NCBI RefSeq assembly: GCF_003025035.1
Contig: NZ_PYJN01000019.1
Span: 62,001 to 126,000, forward strand
DNA length: 64,000 nucleotides
Direction of reading: 5' to 3'
Origin: Rhizobium sp. SEMIA4064
Lineage (GTDB): Bacteria; Pseudomonadota; Alphaproteobacteria; Rhizobiales; Rhizobiaceae
Below, one piece after another: positions 8,381-15,492 of this stretch; the stretch's first letter is position 1, and each line of letters opens with the position of its first letter. The notes below the pieces were generated by a model, which saw nothing but the letters and a program-made list of their open reading frames with translations, was not told where the DNA came from and did not search any database. The position numbers were made by a program, and so were the translations under genes.

Positions 8381-8587
8381 TTAATCGGAGACTTTTGCGG
8401 AAGCCAAACGTTCGGCCTGATCCAGCTTCTCGAGCAGGTCGAGCAAGCGATCCGGGATAGCCTCATCCTGCGCCGCAGCATAGAATGAGCGCAACCGGTT
8501 GCCGATTTGATTGTTAGGATCGAGGATATCGACAGCACGCACGTCAGGCCGTTTGCGGTCCGCGTCCTCTTGATTCTGGGTGGTCAT
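8381..8587 (-). CDS. nepR: Anti-sigma factor NepR
   Basis: A 68-residue protein with the NepR core, IGNRLRSFYAAAQDEAIPDR (about 28-47) followed by LLDLLEKLD, which wraps around EcfG or the sigma-like domain of PhyR. The acidic, polar N-terminal 20 residues are disordered in this family. It is directly upstream of ecfG, as is normal. Confidence 0.93.
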   Translation of the reverse strand: MTTQNQEDADRKRPDVRAVDILDPNNQIGNRLRSFYAAAQDEAIPDRLLDLLEKLDQAERLASAKVSD

Positions 8588-8730
8588 TTAGCCTGCTCAC
8601 TTCCGCATTTCTTGCGTTCATGGATTCGGGGTGTACCTCTATGCACCCCAATGTGGAGGCCGCTGCCCTCCTCACGTCCCTTCTTGGCCCGAATTCGGAG
8701 AGGTTGAAGCCTACTGTTCGTCGGCAGGGT

Positions 8731-8755
8731 AATGTCTTTCCTCAAAAAAAGTTCC
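8731..8755 (-). promoter_or_regulatory. Probable EcfG-type promoter for nepR-ecfG (GGAAC-N16-CATT)
   Basis: On the minus strand, GGAAC (8755-8751) is followed after 16 bases by CATT (8734-8731), one mismatch from CGTT. It faces nepR (start at 8587) and is back to back with the phyR promoter nine bases away. This would give the sigma factor positive autoregulation, as known in other alphaproteobacteria. Confidence 0.55.
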
Positions 8756-8763
8756 GATGCCGA

Positions 8764-8788
8764 GGAACTTTTTTACTGAATTTGCGTT
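8764..8788 (+). promoter_or_regulatory. EcfG-type promoter for phyR (GGAAC-N16-CGTT)
   Basis: GGAAC at 8764-8768 and CGTT at 8785-8788 with exactly 16 bases between. It lies 66 bases upstream of the phyR ATG at 8854. Confidence 0.75.
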
Positions 8789-8853
8789 TGTTTGTCATTG
8801 CAGTCTTGGAGGCTGTGTTTCAATTAGGAATTGATAAAGGGCGGGAGCCATTG

Positions 8854-9648
8854 ATGACACTTTCCACACGCATTGCGCCGCATCTTCCCTATTTGCGCCG
8901 CTATTCCCGTGCGCTGACCGGGACACAGACATCGGGTGACGCCTATGTCGCGGCGGTTTTGGAAGCGATCATTGCCGATCTTTCCATCTTCCCAGACACG
9001 CCCAACGACCGCGTTGCACTCTATAAACTCTTCACTCAACTCTTCGGTTCCACGGCGATCCAGATTCCCGAGCCGACCTCGCCCTATGCGTGGGAACAGC
9101 GCGCTTCGGTCAATCTCGCCAAGGTTTCGCCGGTCGCGCGCCAGGCCTTCCTGCTCGCCTCCGTCGAAAACTTCCGTCTCGGCGAAATCGCCGACATTCT
9201 CGACGTGACGGAGACCGAAGCCATGAATCTGCTCGACAAGGCATCACAGGAAATTTCACGCCAAGTCGCGACAGACATCATGATCATCGAGGATGAACCG
9301 CTGATCGCGATGGATATCGAGCAGATGGTGGAAAGCCTCGGGCATCGGGTCACCGGCATCGCCCGCACCCATGCGGAGGCGGTTGCCCTGCACAATGCCA
9401 CCAATCCCAGCATGGTGCTCGCCGACATTCAGCTTGCCGACGGCAGCTCCGGCATCGATGCTGTCAATGACATCCTCAAGACGTCGAGCATACCGGTCAT
9501 TTTCATCACCGCTTTCCCCGAGCGGTTACTGACCGGCGAGCGGCCGGAGCCGACCTTCCTTGTGACCAAGCCATTCAATCCCGACATGGTGAAAGCTCTG
9601 ATCAGCCAGGCGCTTTTCTTTAACGAAACCACAAAGGTGGCCGCCTGA
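8854..9648 (+). CDS. phyR: PhyR, sigma-mimic response regulator of the general stress response
   Basis: A 264-residue protein. The N-terminal half (about 1-140) is a sigma-like domain resembling EcfG regions 2 and 4 without DNA binding; the C-terminal half (about 145-260) is a receiver. The phosphoacceptor is Asp191 in the conserved stretch ADIQLADGSSG, which is the PhyR hallmark, and the acidic pocket is IIEDEP. Phosphorylated PhyR sequesters NepR and frees EcfG. The longer open frame to 8620 runs through the promoter region; ATG at 8854 is preceded by GGGAG and gives the standard length. Confidence 0.95.
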   Translation: MTLSTRIAPHLPYLRRYSRALTGTQTSGDAYVAAVLEAIIADLSIFPDTPNDRVALYKLFTQLFGSTAIQIPEPTSPYAWEQRASVNLAKVSPVARQAFLLASVENFRLGEIADILDVTETEAMNLLDKASQEISRQVATDIMIIEDEPLIAMDIEQMVESLGHRVTGIARTHAEAVALHNATNPSMVLADIQLADGSSGIDAVNDILKTSSIPVIFITAFPERLLTGERPEPTFLVTKPFNPDMVKALISQALFFNETTKVAA

Positions 9649-9669
9649 CCCGAATCGACATTTTGTCGC

Positions 9670-9694
9670 GGAACAAAAAAAGCAACCGGACGTT
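9670..9694 (+). promoter_or_regulatory. EcfG-type promoter upstream of the HWE kinase
   Basis: GGAAC at 9670-9674, 16 bases, CGTT at 9691-9694. It sits between phyR and the kinase gene that starts about 108 bases later. The CGTT is in the loop of a short inverted repeat (9681-9703), which has a T-run only when read on the minus strand, so it is not an obvious terminator for phyR. Confidence 0.7.
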
Positions 9695-9801
9695 CCGGCT
9701 GCTTAGGGACGCTTTACCGACTGTTATAGCGAATGATTGTATAAACCGGATCGAGTTCTTCCGGCTGAGAATACCCTGTCGGCAGGGTTCTCGAAATTGG
9801 A

Positions 9802-10830
9802 GTGAAAGGCAAGCCGGTGAATACGACTGAACCATTATCCGGCACGCCTTTAAGTTTTGAAGGCAAGGTCGCTATGATGGAGCGGGCGCTGGGCAGCGCC
9901 GGTATCTCGATCCTCTTTCAAGACCCAAGCCTTGCGATCCGCTATGCGGAAAACTTGCCCGATCACCTGAAACCGTCCCTCATCATCGGCGGCACGGACA
10001 TCCATCTCTTCGGCGAGAAGGATGGCGAACACCTGTCTCGGTTGAAACGCGGCGTGCTGGAAAGCGGCAAGCCCGTCAGCGCCGAAGTGGAGTTCGTGAC
10101 CGGCGATGGCGTGCGCATTTACGAGCTGAAGATCGAGCGCATCGGAGGGCGCAAGCCGCAGGGCCTGCTCTCCGTCATCACCGAGGTCACCGAGAGCCGC
10201 CACCGCGAAAAAGTATTGAAATCGCTGCTGCGCGAGCTGTCGCATCGCTCCAAGAACCTTCTGGCGATCATCCAGGGCATTGCGACGCAGACGGCGCGTC
10301 ATACGCTGTCGCTCGACAATTTCCTGATCAAGTTCCGCGGCCGCCTGCAATCCCTATCGAATTCGCAGGACCTGATCACCGATTCAAGCTGGCGCGGCGC
10401 CTATCTGTTCGAACTCGCCGAAAAGCAATTCGCCCCCTACTGGCCCGATGCGGGAGTGCCGATGCCGATCTACGGCATCAATGCGCATCTCACCCCGAAT
10501 GCCGCAGTGCATCTCGGGCTTGCCCTGCATGAGCTGATCGTCAATTCCGCCTCGCATGGCGCCATCTCCGCCGGCGCCACCAGCATCACGCTGAACTGCA
10601 AGGAAGCAGAACTCGATGGTAAGAAGGCGATCGAGGTGGCTTGGTCGGAGCGCTTCTTTTTCCCCGCCGATCATGAGTTCGAGGACAACAGCTTCAGCCG
10701 CACCGTGCTGGAGCGGGTCGTGCCCACATCCATGAACGGACGCGCCCAGTTCGCCATCGACGACGACAGCATCGGCTATCGCCTGACAATACCCGAAACC
10801 GAATATGAAATCCTGAAGCGCCGGTCCTAG
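9802..10830 (+). CDS. HWE-family histidine kinase, probable PhyR regulator
   Basis: A cytoplasmic sensor kinase of 342 residues without membrane segments. There is an N-terminal PAS-like domain (about 25-130), then an HWE dimerisation motif LSHRSKNLLAIIQGIA with phosphoacceptor His148, and the ATPase domain with ALHELIVNSASHGAIS and the W-x-E motif (AWSE, about 277-280). HWE kinases next to phyR phosphorylate or dephosphorylate PhyR. It opens with GTG at 9802; a GTG at 9817 has a better-spaced AAAGG and may be the true start. An EcfG promoter upstream implies feedback. Confidence 0.88.
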   Translation: MKGKPVNTTEPLSGTPLSFEGKVAMMERALGSAGISILFQDPSLAIRYAENLPDHLKPSLIIGGTDIHLFGEKDGEHLSRLKRGVLESGKPVSAEVEFVTGDGVRIYELKIERIGGRKPQGLLSVITEVTESRHREKVLKSLLRELSHRSKNLLAIIQGIATQTARHTLSLDNFLIKFRGRLQSLSNSQDLITDSSWRGAYLFELAEKQFAPYWPDAGVPMPIYGINAHLTPNAAVHLGLALHELIVNSASHGAISAGATSITLNCKEAELDGKKAIEVAWSERFFFPADHEFEDNSFSRTVLERVVPTSMNGRAQFAIDDDSIGYRLTIPETEYEILKRRS

Positions 10831-10846
10831 AGCAGTTTTCTGTCCG

Positions 10847-10883
10847 GAGCGGGAAAGCGATTCCGTGAAACGCTTTCCCGCTC
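10847..10883. repeat. Perfect 13-bp inverted repeat, intergenic mosaic-type element
   Basis: Arms GAGCGGGAAAGCG (10847-10859) and its exact complement (10871-10883) flank an 11-base loop, just after the kinase stop. There is no T-run. The surrounding text (AGAGCAGTTTTCTGTCCGG) resembles short intergenic repeats that are common in Rhizobiaceae genomes; that assignment is from memory of the style, not a search. It may also help stop transcription of the kinase gene. Confidence 0.5.
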
Positions 10884-10901
10884 TAGGCAAAGCTACAAAA
10901 G

Positions 10902-10939
10902 AAAACAGCCAGCGCGAGGGCGGCGCACTGGCTGCTTTT
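10902..10939. terminator. Bidirectional terminator-like hairpin
   Basis: Arms at 10906-10916 and 10924-10934 pair over 11 bases with one mismatch, with a 7-base loop. CTTTT follows on the plus strand and TTTTC on the minus strand. It can end transcripts from the kinase side and the minus-strand small RNA. Confidence 0.6.
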
Positions 10940-11025
10940 CACTCATCGGGAGGGGACCGTGAGTAGATGCCCGGTGATGAGTTTTGGGGGCGTGCATCGG
11001 TTGATGCGATCATCACCAGGACACC
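10902..11025 (-). ncRNA. Probable GsrN-like, EcfG-dependent small RNA
   Basis: A minus-strand transcript of about 120 nt is predicted from an EcfG promoter at 11055-11031 to the terminator at 10902-10939. It would form a 5' hairpin (around 10999-11017) and a central hairpin (arms 10941-10947 and 10976-10982) whose loop exposes CCCCUCCC, an anti-Shine-Dalgarno-type sequence. GsrN in Caulobacter is a sigma-T-dependent sRNA with a C-rich targeting loop, and homologues next to ecfG loci are reported in related orders. Position, promoter and loop fit that model. An alternative is a 25-residue peptide (GTG at 11016, stop at 10939) after AAGGAGG, but the predicted transcript start leaves that ribosome site at the extreme 5' end. 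Confidence 0.55.
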
Positions 11026-11030
11026 TCCTT

Positions 11031-11055
11031 AACGATGGCGCCGAACCTTGGTTCC
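11031..11055 (-). promoter_or_regulatory. EcfG-type promoter on minus strand (GGAAC-N16-CGTT)
   Basis: On the minus strand GGAAC (11055-11051) and CGTT (11034-11031) are 16 bases apart, a full match to the consensus. The only thing downstream on this strand is the candidate small RNA. Confidence 0.7.
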
Positions 11056-11374
11056 ATCTTTCTTAAAAAAATTTCGATTTTTTCTCCAGCATCTATCGCC
11101 AATGTCAAAAATGGGCGCCAACGGACCTTTGAGGCCGCGCTGAACTCGGAAGCTTACCGCTTTGCGCTCCGCTCAGCCGGCATCCGTTCCTCGAAAATAA
11201 AATCGAACCATATGTTTAGCGGAGACCCCTCGACTGGGTGCAGCACTGCATGATCGCGACAGCGCTGCCTGTGCTGACAATGGCAGAACGCTCCAAAATT
11301 TTACCGTTTGATAAATTTTTTATCCTGAGTTACCGTTCATACCACTGGCTGTTTACTATAATGAGGGAACTTCA
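11056..11374. other. Intergenic region upstream of preT
   Basis: About 319 bases with no supported gene. It contains A/T-rich tracts and, at 11300-11315, a weak 16-base match to the RutR operator pattern (four mismatches in the conserved positions), which could link preTA to the nearby TetR regulator. A small open frame at 11035-11253 lacks a ribosome site and is not called. Confidence 0.4.
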
Positions 11375-12733
11375 ATGGGACGCCTGGAAACTGGGATTCA
11401 TAAAGGCAGGCTGACGCCGGCCGAATATGATGCGAACTTTTCCGATCTGCATCCGCGCCTTGATCGTCACGAGGCCTTGGTCGCTGCCGACCGCTGTTAT
11501 TTCTGCTATGACGCGCCGTGCATGACGGCCTGTCCGACCTCCATCGACATTCCGCTGTTCATCCGGCAGATTTCGACTGGCAATCCGATTGGCTCGGCCA
11601 AGACGATCTTCGACCAGAACATCCTCGGCGGCATGTGCGCCCGCGTCTGTCCCACCGAACAGCTCTGCGAGCAGGCTTGCGTGCGCAACACTGCCGAAGA
11701 GCGCCCCGTCGAAATCGGCCGCCTACAGCGCTATGCCACTGACACGGCGATGGCCGAGAACAAGCAGTTCTACGCTCGGGCCGCCTCCACCGGCAAGAAG
11801 ATCGCTGTCGTTGGCGCCGGTCCAGCCGGCCTCGCCTGCGCCCACCGCCTCGCAGTGAATGGCCACGACGTCACCATTTTCGACGCCCGCCAAAAGGCCG
11901 GCGGCCTCAATGAATATGGCATCGCCACCTACAAGACGGTCGATGATTTCGCCCAGAAGGAAGTCGACTACGTGCTGTCGATCGGCGGCATCGAAGTGAA
12001 GAACGGCCAGGCACTCGGCCGCGATTTCAGCCTTGCCGATCTTTCGTCGCAGTATGATGCCGTCTTCCTCGGCCTCGGCCTTGCCGGCGTCAACGCATTG
12101 CGTGCCGAAGGCGAAGATCTCGACGGTGTTGCCGATGCCGTCGGCTATATCGCCGATCTGCGCCAGGCCAAGAACAAGGCAGACATCGCCATCGGCCGCC
12201 GCGTCGTCGTCCTTGGCGGCGGCATGACCGCGATTGATGCCGCCGTGCAGGCAAAGCTGCTCGGCGCCGAAGAGGTGACGATCTGTTATCGCCGCGGCAA
12301 GGAGAATATGAACGCCTCGGAATACGAGCAGGATCTCGCCGCCTCCAAGGGCGTCATCATCCGCCACTGGCTGGCGCCAAAGCGCATTCTCGACAAGGAC
12401 GGCAAGGTCGCCGGCATCGAAGTCGAATATACCGAATTGCGCGACGGCAAGCTGACCGGCACCGGCGATACCGGCGTCATCGCCGCCGATCAGATCTTCA
12501 AGGCAATCGGCCAGACATTCGAGGCCTCCGGATTAGGCGCGTTGCGCATGGAATCCGGCCGCATCTCCATCGACGGCGAAGGCCGGACCTCGCTCGAGGG
12601 CATCTGGGCCGGCGGCGACTGCGTGCTCGGCGGCGACGACCTGACGGTCTCCGCTGTTGCACAGGGTCGCGACGCGGCCGAATCCATCAACCGTGCGCTC
12701 GCTGCCGCCAAGCCGGCCGCTGCAGTCGCCTGA
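11375..12733 (+). CDS. preT: Dihydropyrimidine dehydrogenase (NAD+), PreT subunit
   Basis: The electron-input subunit of NAD-dependent dihydropyrimidine dehydrogenase, which reduces uracil and thymine in the first step of the reductive pathway. The 452-residue product has an N-terminal Fe-S domain of the GltD/PreT type with two Cys clusters (CYFCYDAPCMTACP, about 47-60, and GGMCARVCPTEQLCEQACV, about 85-103). It then has FAD- and NAD-binding Rossmann motifs (VVGAGPAGLACA, about 145-156, and VVLGGGMTAIDAA). GAGGG lies near the ATG. preA follows 13 bases later. Confidence 0.95.
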   Translation: MGRLETGIHKGRLTPAEYDANFSDLHPRLDRHEALVAADRCYFCYDAPCMTACPTSIDIPLFIRQISTGNPIGSAKTIFDQNILGGMCARVCPTEQLCEQACVRNTAEERPVEIGRLQRYATDTAMAENKQFYARAASTGKKIAVVGAGPAGLACAHRLAVNGHDVTIFDARQKAGGLNEYGIATYKTVDDFAQKEVDYVLSIGGIEVKNGQALGRDFSLADLSSQYDAVFLGLGLAGVNALRAEGEDLDGVADAVGYIADLRQAKNKADIAIGRRVVVLGGGMTAIDAAVQAKLLGAEEVTICYRRGKENMNASEYEQDLAASKGVIIRHWLAPKRILDKDGKVAGIEVEYTELRDGKLTGTGDTGVIAADQIFKAIGQTFEASGLGALRMESGRISIDGEGRTSLEGIWAGGDCVLGGDDLTVSAVAQGRDAAESINRALAAAKPAAAVA

Positions 12734-12746
12734 AAGGAGAACCAAC

Positions 12747-14060
12747 ATGGCTGATCTCCGCAATAATTTCGTTGGCATCAAATCCCCAAACCCGTTCTGG
12801 CTCGCCTCGGCGCCGCCGACCGACAAGGCCTACAACGTCGAACGCGCCTTCAAGGCCGGTTGGGGCGGCGTGGTTTGGAAGACCCTCGGCGAGGAAGGCC
12901 CGCCGGTCGTCAACGTCAACGGTCCGCGCTACGGCGCGATCTGGGGCGCCGACCGCCGCCTGCTCGGCCTTAACAACATCGAGTTGATCACCGATCGCGA
13001 CCTCTACACCAACCTGCGCGAAATGAAGCAGGTGAAGATGAACTGGCCGGACCGCGCCCTGATCGCCTCGATCATGGTTCCCTGCGAGGAACAGGCCTGG
13101 AAGGCCATCCTGCCGCTGGTGGAAGAAACCGGCGCGGATGGCATCGAGCTCAATTTCGGCTGTCCGCACGGCATGTCTGAACGCGGCATGGGCTCCGCGG
13201 TCGGACAGGTGCCGGAATATATCGAAATGGTCGTGCGCTGGTGCAAGCAGTACACCCGCATGCCCGTCATCACCAAGCTGACGCCGAATATCACCGACAT
13301 CCGCAAGCCCGCCCGGGCAGCCAAGGCCGGTGGCACCGACGCCGTGTCGCTGATCAACACGATCAACTCGATCGTTTCCGTCGATCTCGACAATTTCGCG
13401 CCGAACCCGACGGTCGGCGGCAAGGGCAGCCATGGCGGCTATTGCGGCCCGGCCGTCAAGCCGATCGCGCTCAACATGGTGGCCGAGATAGCGCGCGATC
13501 CCGAAACCTACGGCCTGCCGATCTCCGGCATCGGCGGCATCACCACCTGGCGTGACGCAGCTGAATTCCTGGCTCTCGGCGCCGGTAACGTGCAGGTCTG
13601 TACCGCCGCAATGACCTATGGCTTCAAGATCGTCCAGGAAATGATATCCGGCCTCTCCGATTGGATGGACGAAAAGGGCCACAGCAATCTGGACGACATC
13701 ATCGGCCGTGCCGTGCCGAATGTTTCCGACTGGCAGTATCTCAACCTCAACTACATCGCCAAGGCGAAGATCGATCAGGACGCCTGCATCAAATGCGGTC
13801 GCTGCTATATCGCCTGCGAAGACACCTCGCACCAGGCCATCACCAACATGGTCGACGGCGCCAGACACTTCGAGGTGATGGATGAGGAATGCGTCGGCTG
13901 CAATCTCTGCGTCAGCGTCTGTCCCGTCGAGAACTGCATCACCATGGAAGCCTTGCCGGCCGGCAGCCTCGACAAGCGCACCGGCAAGACCGTCGACCCG
14001 AACTATGCCAACTGGACGACCCATCCGAACAATCCGATGGCCCGGCAGGCGGCGGAGTAA
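12747..14060 (+). CDS. preA: Dihydropyrimidine dehydrogenase (NAD+), PreA subunit
   Basis: The catalytic subunit, 437 residues. It has a dihydroorotate-dehydrogenase-like FMN barrel (about 1-310) with the substrate loop NFGCPHGMSERGMGSAVGQ, which includes the active-site region, and IGGITTWRDAAEFLALGA for phosphate binding. A C-terminal 2x[4Fe-4S] ferredoxin domain follows (CIKCGRCYIAC at about 348-358 and CVGCNLCVSVCP at about 382-393). The ATG at 12747 has AAAGGAGA upstream; the longer frame would start inside preT. Confidence 0.95.
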   Translation: MADLRNNFVGIKSPNPFWLASAPPTDKAYNVERAFKAGWGGVVWKTLGEEGPPVVNVNGPRYGAIWGADRRLLGLNNIELITDRDLYTNLREMKQVKMNWPDRALIASIMVPCEEQAWKAILPLVEETGADGIELNFGCPHGMSERGMGSAVGQVPEYIEMVVRWCKQYTRMPVITKLTPNITDIRKPARAAKAGGTDAVSLINTINSIVSVDLDNFAPNPTVGGKGSHGGYCGPAVKPIALNMVAEIARDPETYGLPISGIGGITTWRDAAEFLALGAGNVQVCTAAMTYGFKIVQEMISGLSDWMDEKGHSNLDDIIGRAVPNVSDWQYLNLNYIAKAKIDQDACIKCGRCYIACEDTSHQAITNMVDGARHFEVMDEECVGCNLCVSVCPVENCITMEALPAGSLDKRTGKTVDPNYANWTTHPNNPMARQAAE

Positions 14061-14086
14061 CACTGGCGACAATTCGCTTGAACATA

Positions 14087-14120
14087 AAGAGGCGGTCGCA
14101 GCTTGCTGCGGCCGCCTCTT
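14087..14120 (+). terminator. Strong hairpin after preA
   Basis: A 16-bp stem (one G-T pair) between 14087-14102 and 14105-14120, 26 bases after the preA stop. No long T-run follows, so it may be an attenuated or Rho-assisted terminator. Confidence 0.6.
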
Positions 14121-14239
14121 CGTAGCTGGCATCGGCCTCATTCAAAAAACATGTTTCGCGGCTCGCGGAAGCATAGAAAACGAGCTATGGGGCACGCGCT
14201 GCGAATAATCGCAAAAATAACAATCCAAAGGAGGCGACC

Positions 14240-14481
14240 ATGTCACGCAAGTCCCACACCCTCCACGACGTGAGCTTTTGAGGTCACGTCCAAACGACGT
14301 AAGGCTTTCCCATCGGAATCGCGGGTTAAGACTGGCTCACAATTCGTTCATGGCGATGTCGAGCTGATCGAAAAACTCGGCCGCAACGATCCCTGCCCCT
14401 GCGGTTCTCGGAGGCGGTTTCAAGAATTGCTGCCTGAAATCAGGCCGCTATGACGGCATCGAGCGGGACTACTATTTTTAG
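14240..14481 (+). pseudogene. SEC-C zinc-motif mini-protein with two frameshifts
   Basis: A strong ribosome site (AAAGGAGGCGACC) precedes ATG at 14240. Read with two 1-base corrections this encodes about 79 residues: [13 protein letters not shown], then [13 protein letters not shown], then [20 protein letters not shown], then [20 protein letters not shown] and a stop at 14479-14481. The core C-P-C-G and C-C pattern is the SEC-C zinc-binding motif known from the SecA C-terminus and from small stand-alone proteins. Both shifts fall in T-runs (TTTT near 14276-14279 and TTT near 14429-14431), each with one extra T. It is either a recent pseudogene or a pair of sequencing errors. Function unknown. 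Confidence 0.7.
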
Positions 14482-14548
14482 AGATCGGAACTGAGTTCAA
14501 TCAGCCTGGCATGTGTGACGCAATTTCTTTCGAGGATTGCGTCACCGC

Positions 14549-15193
14549 TCAAGTGTGGCGCATGCGGAGCCCGTCGACGAAAAGCTGTTCGAGGTACCGT
14601 GCCGCATCCTCGAAACGCCCCTCCCCTGAATGTTCCTGCCCGAGCACCGCGCGCACCTGCACGTCGAAATCCGCATAATGCTGCGTCGTCGACCAGATGG
14701 AGAAGATCAGGTGATAGGGATCGCATTTGGCGATCTTGCCGGCCTTCGCCCAGGCGCGGATGACCTCGGCCTTTTCATCGACAAGGCTCTTCAGCGGACC
14801 TCGGAGCTCATCCTCCACATGCGGCGCTCCCTGCAGCATCTCGTTGGCGAACAGGCGGCTTTCCCGCGGAAAATCGCGGGCCATCTCCAGCTTGCGGCGG
14901 ATATAGGAGCGGATCTCGCTTTCGGGATTGCCATTGGCGTCGAAGGCGCGCAGCGGCTCCAGCCAGGTGAATAGCACCCGGTCGATCAGCGCGCGGTGCA
15001 TGGCTTCTTTTGTCCGGAAATAGTAGAGCAGATTGGGTTTCGACATGCCGGCGACCTCGGCGATCTGGTCGATGGTCGAGCCGCGAAAGCCATGCACGGA
15101 GAATACGTCCAGCGCGGCCTCGAGTATTACTTCTTCTTTTTCTTCCTGAATTCGAGTGCGGCGTTGCGTCTTGGCGGCTCTGGGGATGGCCAT
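14549..15193 (-). CDS. rutR: TetR-family regulator of RutR type
   Basis: A 214-residue repressor. The N-terminal helix-turn-helix is typical of TetR (ILEAALDVFSVHGFRGSTID, about 23-42, then AEVAGMSKPNLLYYFRTKEA). The C-terminal ligand domain resembles RutR, with FANEMLQGAPHV and IFSIWSTTQHYADF segments. RutR senses uracil. The gene is divergent from the ureidopropionase gene and flanked on the other side by preTA, so a pyrimidine-responsive role is likely. The protein may control the pathway from an operator candidate at 15338-15353. Confidence 0.85.
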   Translation of the reverse strand: MAIPRAAKTQRRTRIQEEKEEVILEAALDVFSVHGFRGSTIDQIAEVAGMSKPNLLYYFRTKEAMHRALIDRVLFTWLEPLRAFDANGNPESEIRSYIRRKLEMARDFPRESRLFANEMLQGAPHVEDELRGPLKSLVDEKAEVIRAWAKAGKIAKCDPYHLIFSIWSTTQHYADFDVQVRAVLGQEHSGEGRFEDAARYLEQLFVDGLRMRHT

Positions 15194-15337
15194 GTCTGGT
15201 TTGTTTCTCCTTGAAATCCAAGCCCTTCGGCCAAGCTCTCATTCCCCTGCCCATGCTTTAATTTTGGGCAACTGCCTGTAATTTTGTCGGGAATTTTCGT
15301 GCTTTTCGTCTTGAGCGCCGCCACGGAAGTTGTAATG

Positions 15338-15353
15338 TTTACCAATCGGTCAA
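15338..15353. promoter_or_regulatory. Candidate RutR-type operator
   Basis: TTTACCAATCGGTCAA matches the RutR palindrome TTGACCA-NN-TGGTCAA at 12 of 14 defined positions. It lies between the divergent TetR gene (start at 15193) and the hydrolase gene (start at 15493), the expected place for autoregulation and pathway control. Confidence 0.55.
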
Positions 15354-15492
15354 ATTATCCGTCAGATGTCTTTTAAAGGCAACCGGCGATTTTCCGGGGC
15401 GAGAAAAACAAGCAAGCGCGCCGGAAGCGACCATCGGGAACAATTGGGCATGCGCCTTGCATGACCCGGGAAAAACAGGTGAGGATTGCATC

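Noticed and set aside
11035..11253. 72-residue open frame after the stress locus
   Set aside because: No ribosome site, begins inside the EcfG promoter of the opposite strand, and no recognisable protein features.
11300..11315. Second RutR-type operator upstream of preT
   Set aside because: Four mismatches in the conserved positions; too weak to call as a site on sequence alone.
12687..14141. 484-residue open frame antisense to preA
   Set aside because: GC-rich antisense shadow: preA on the other strand has all family motifs, and this frame shows none.
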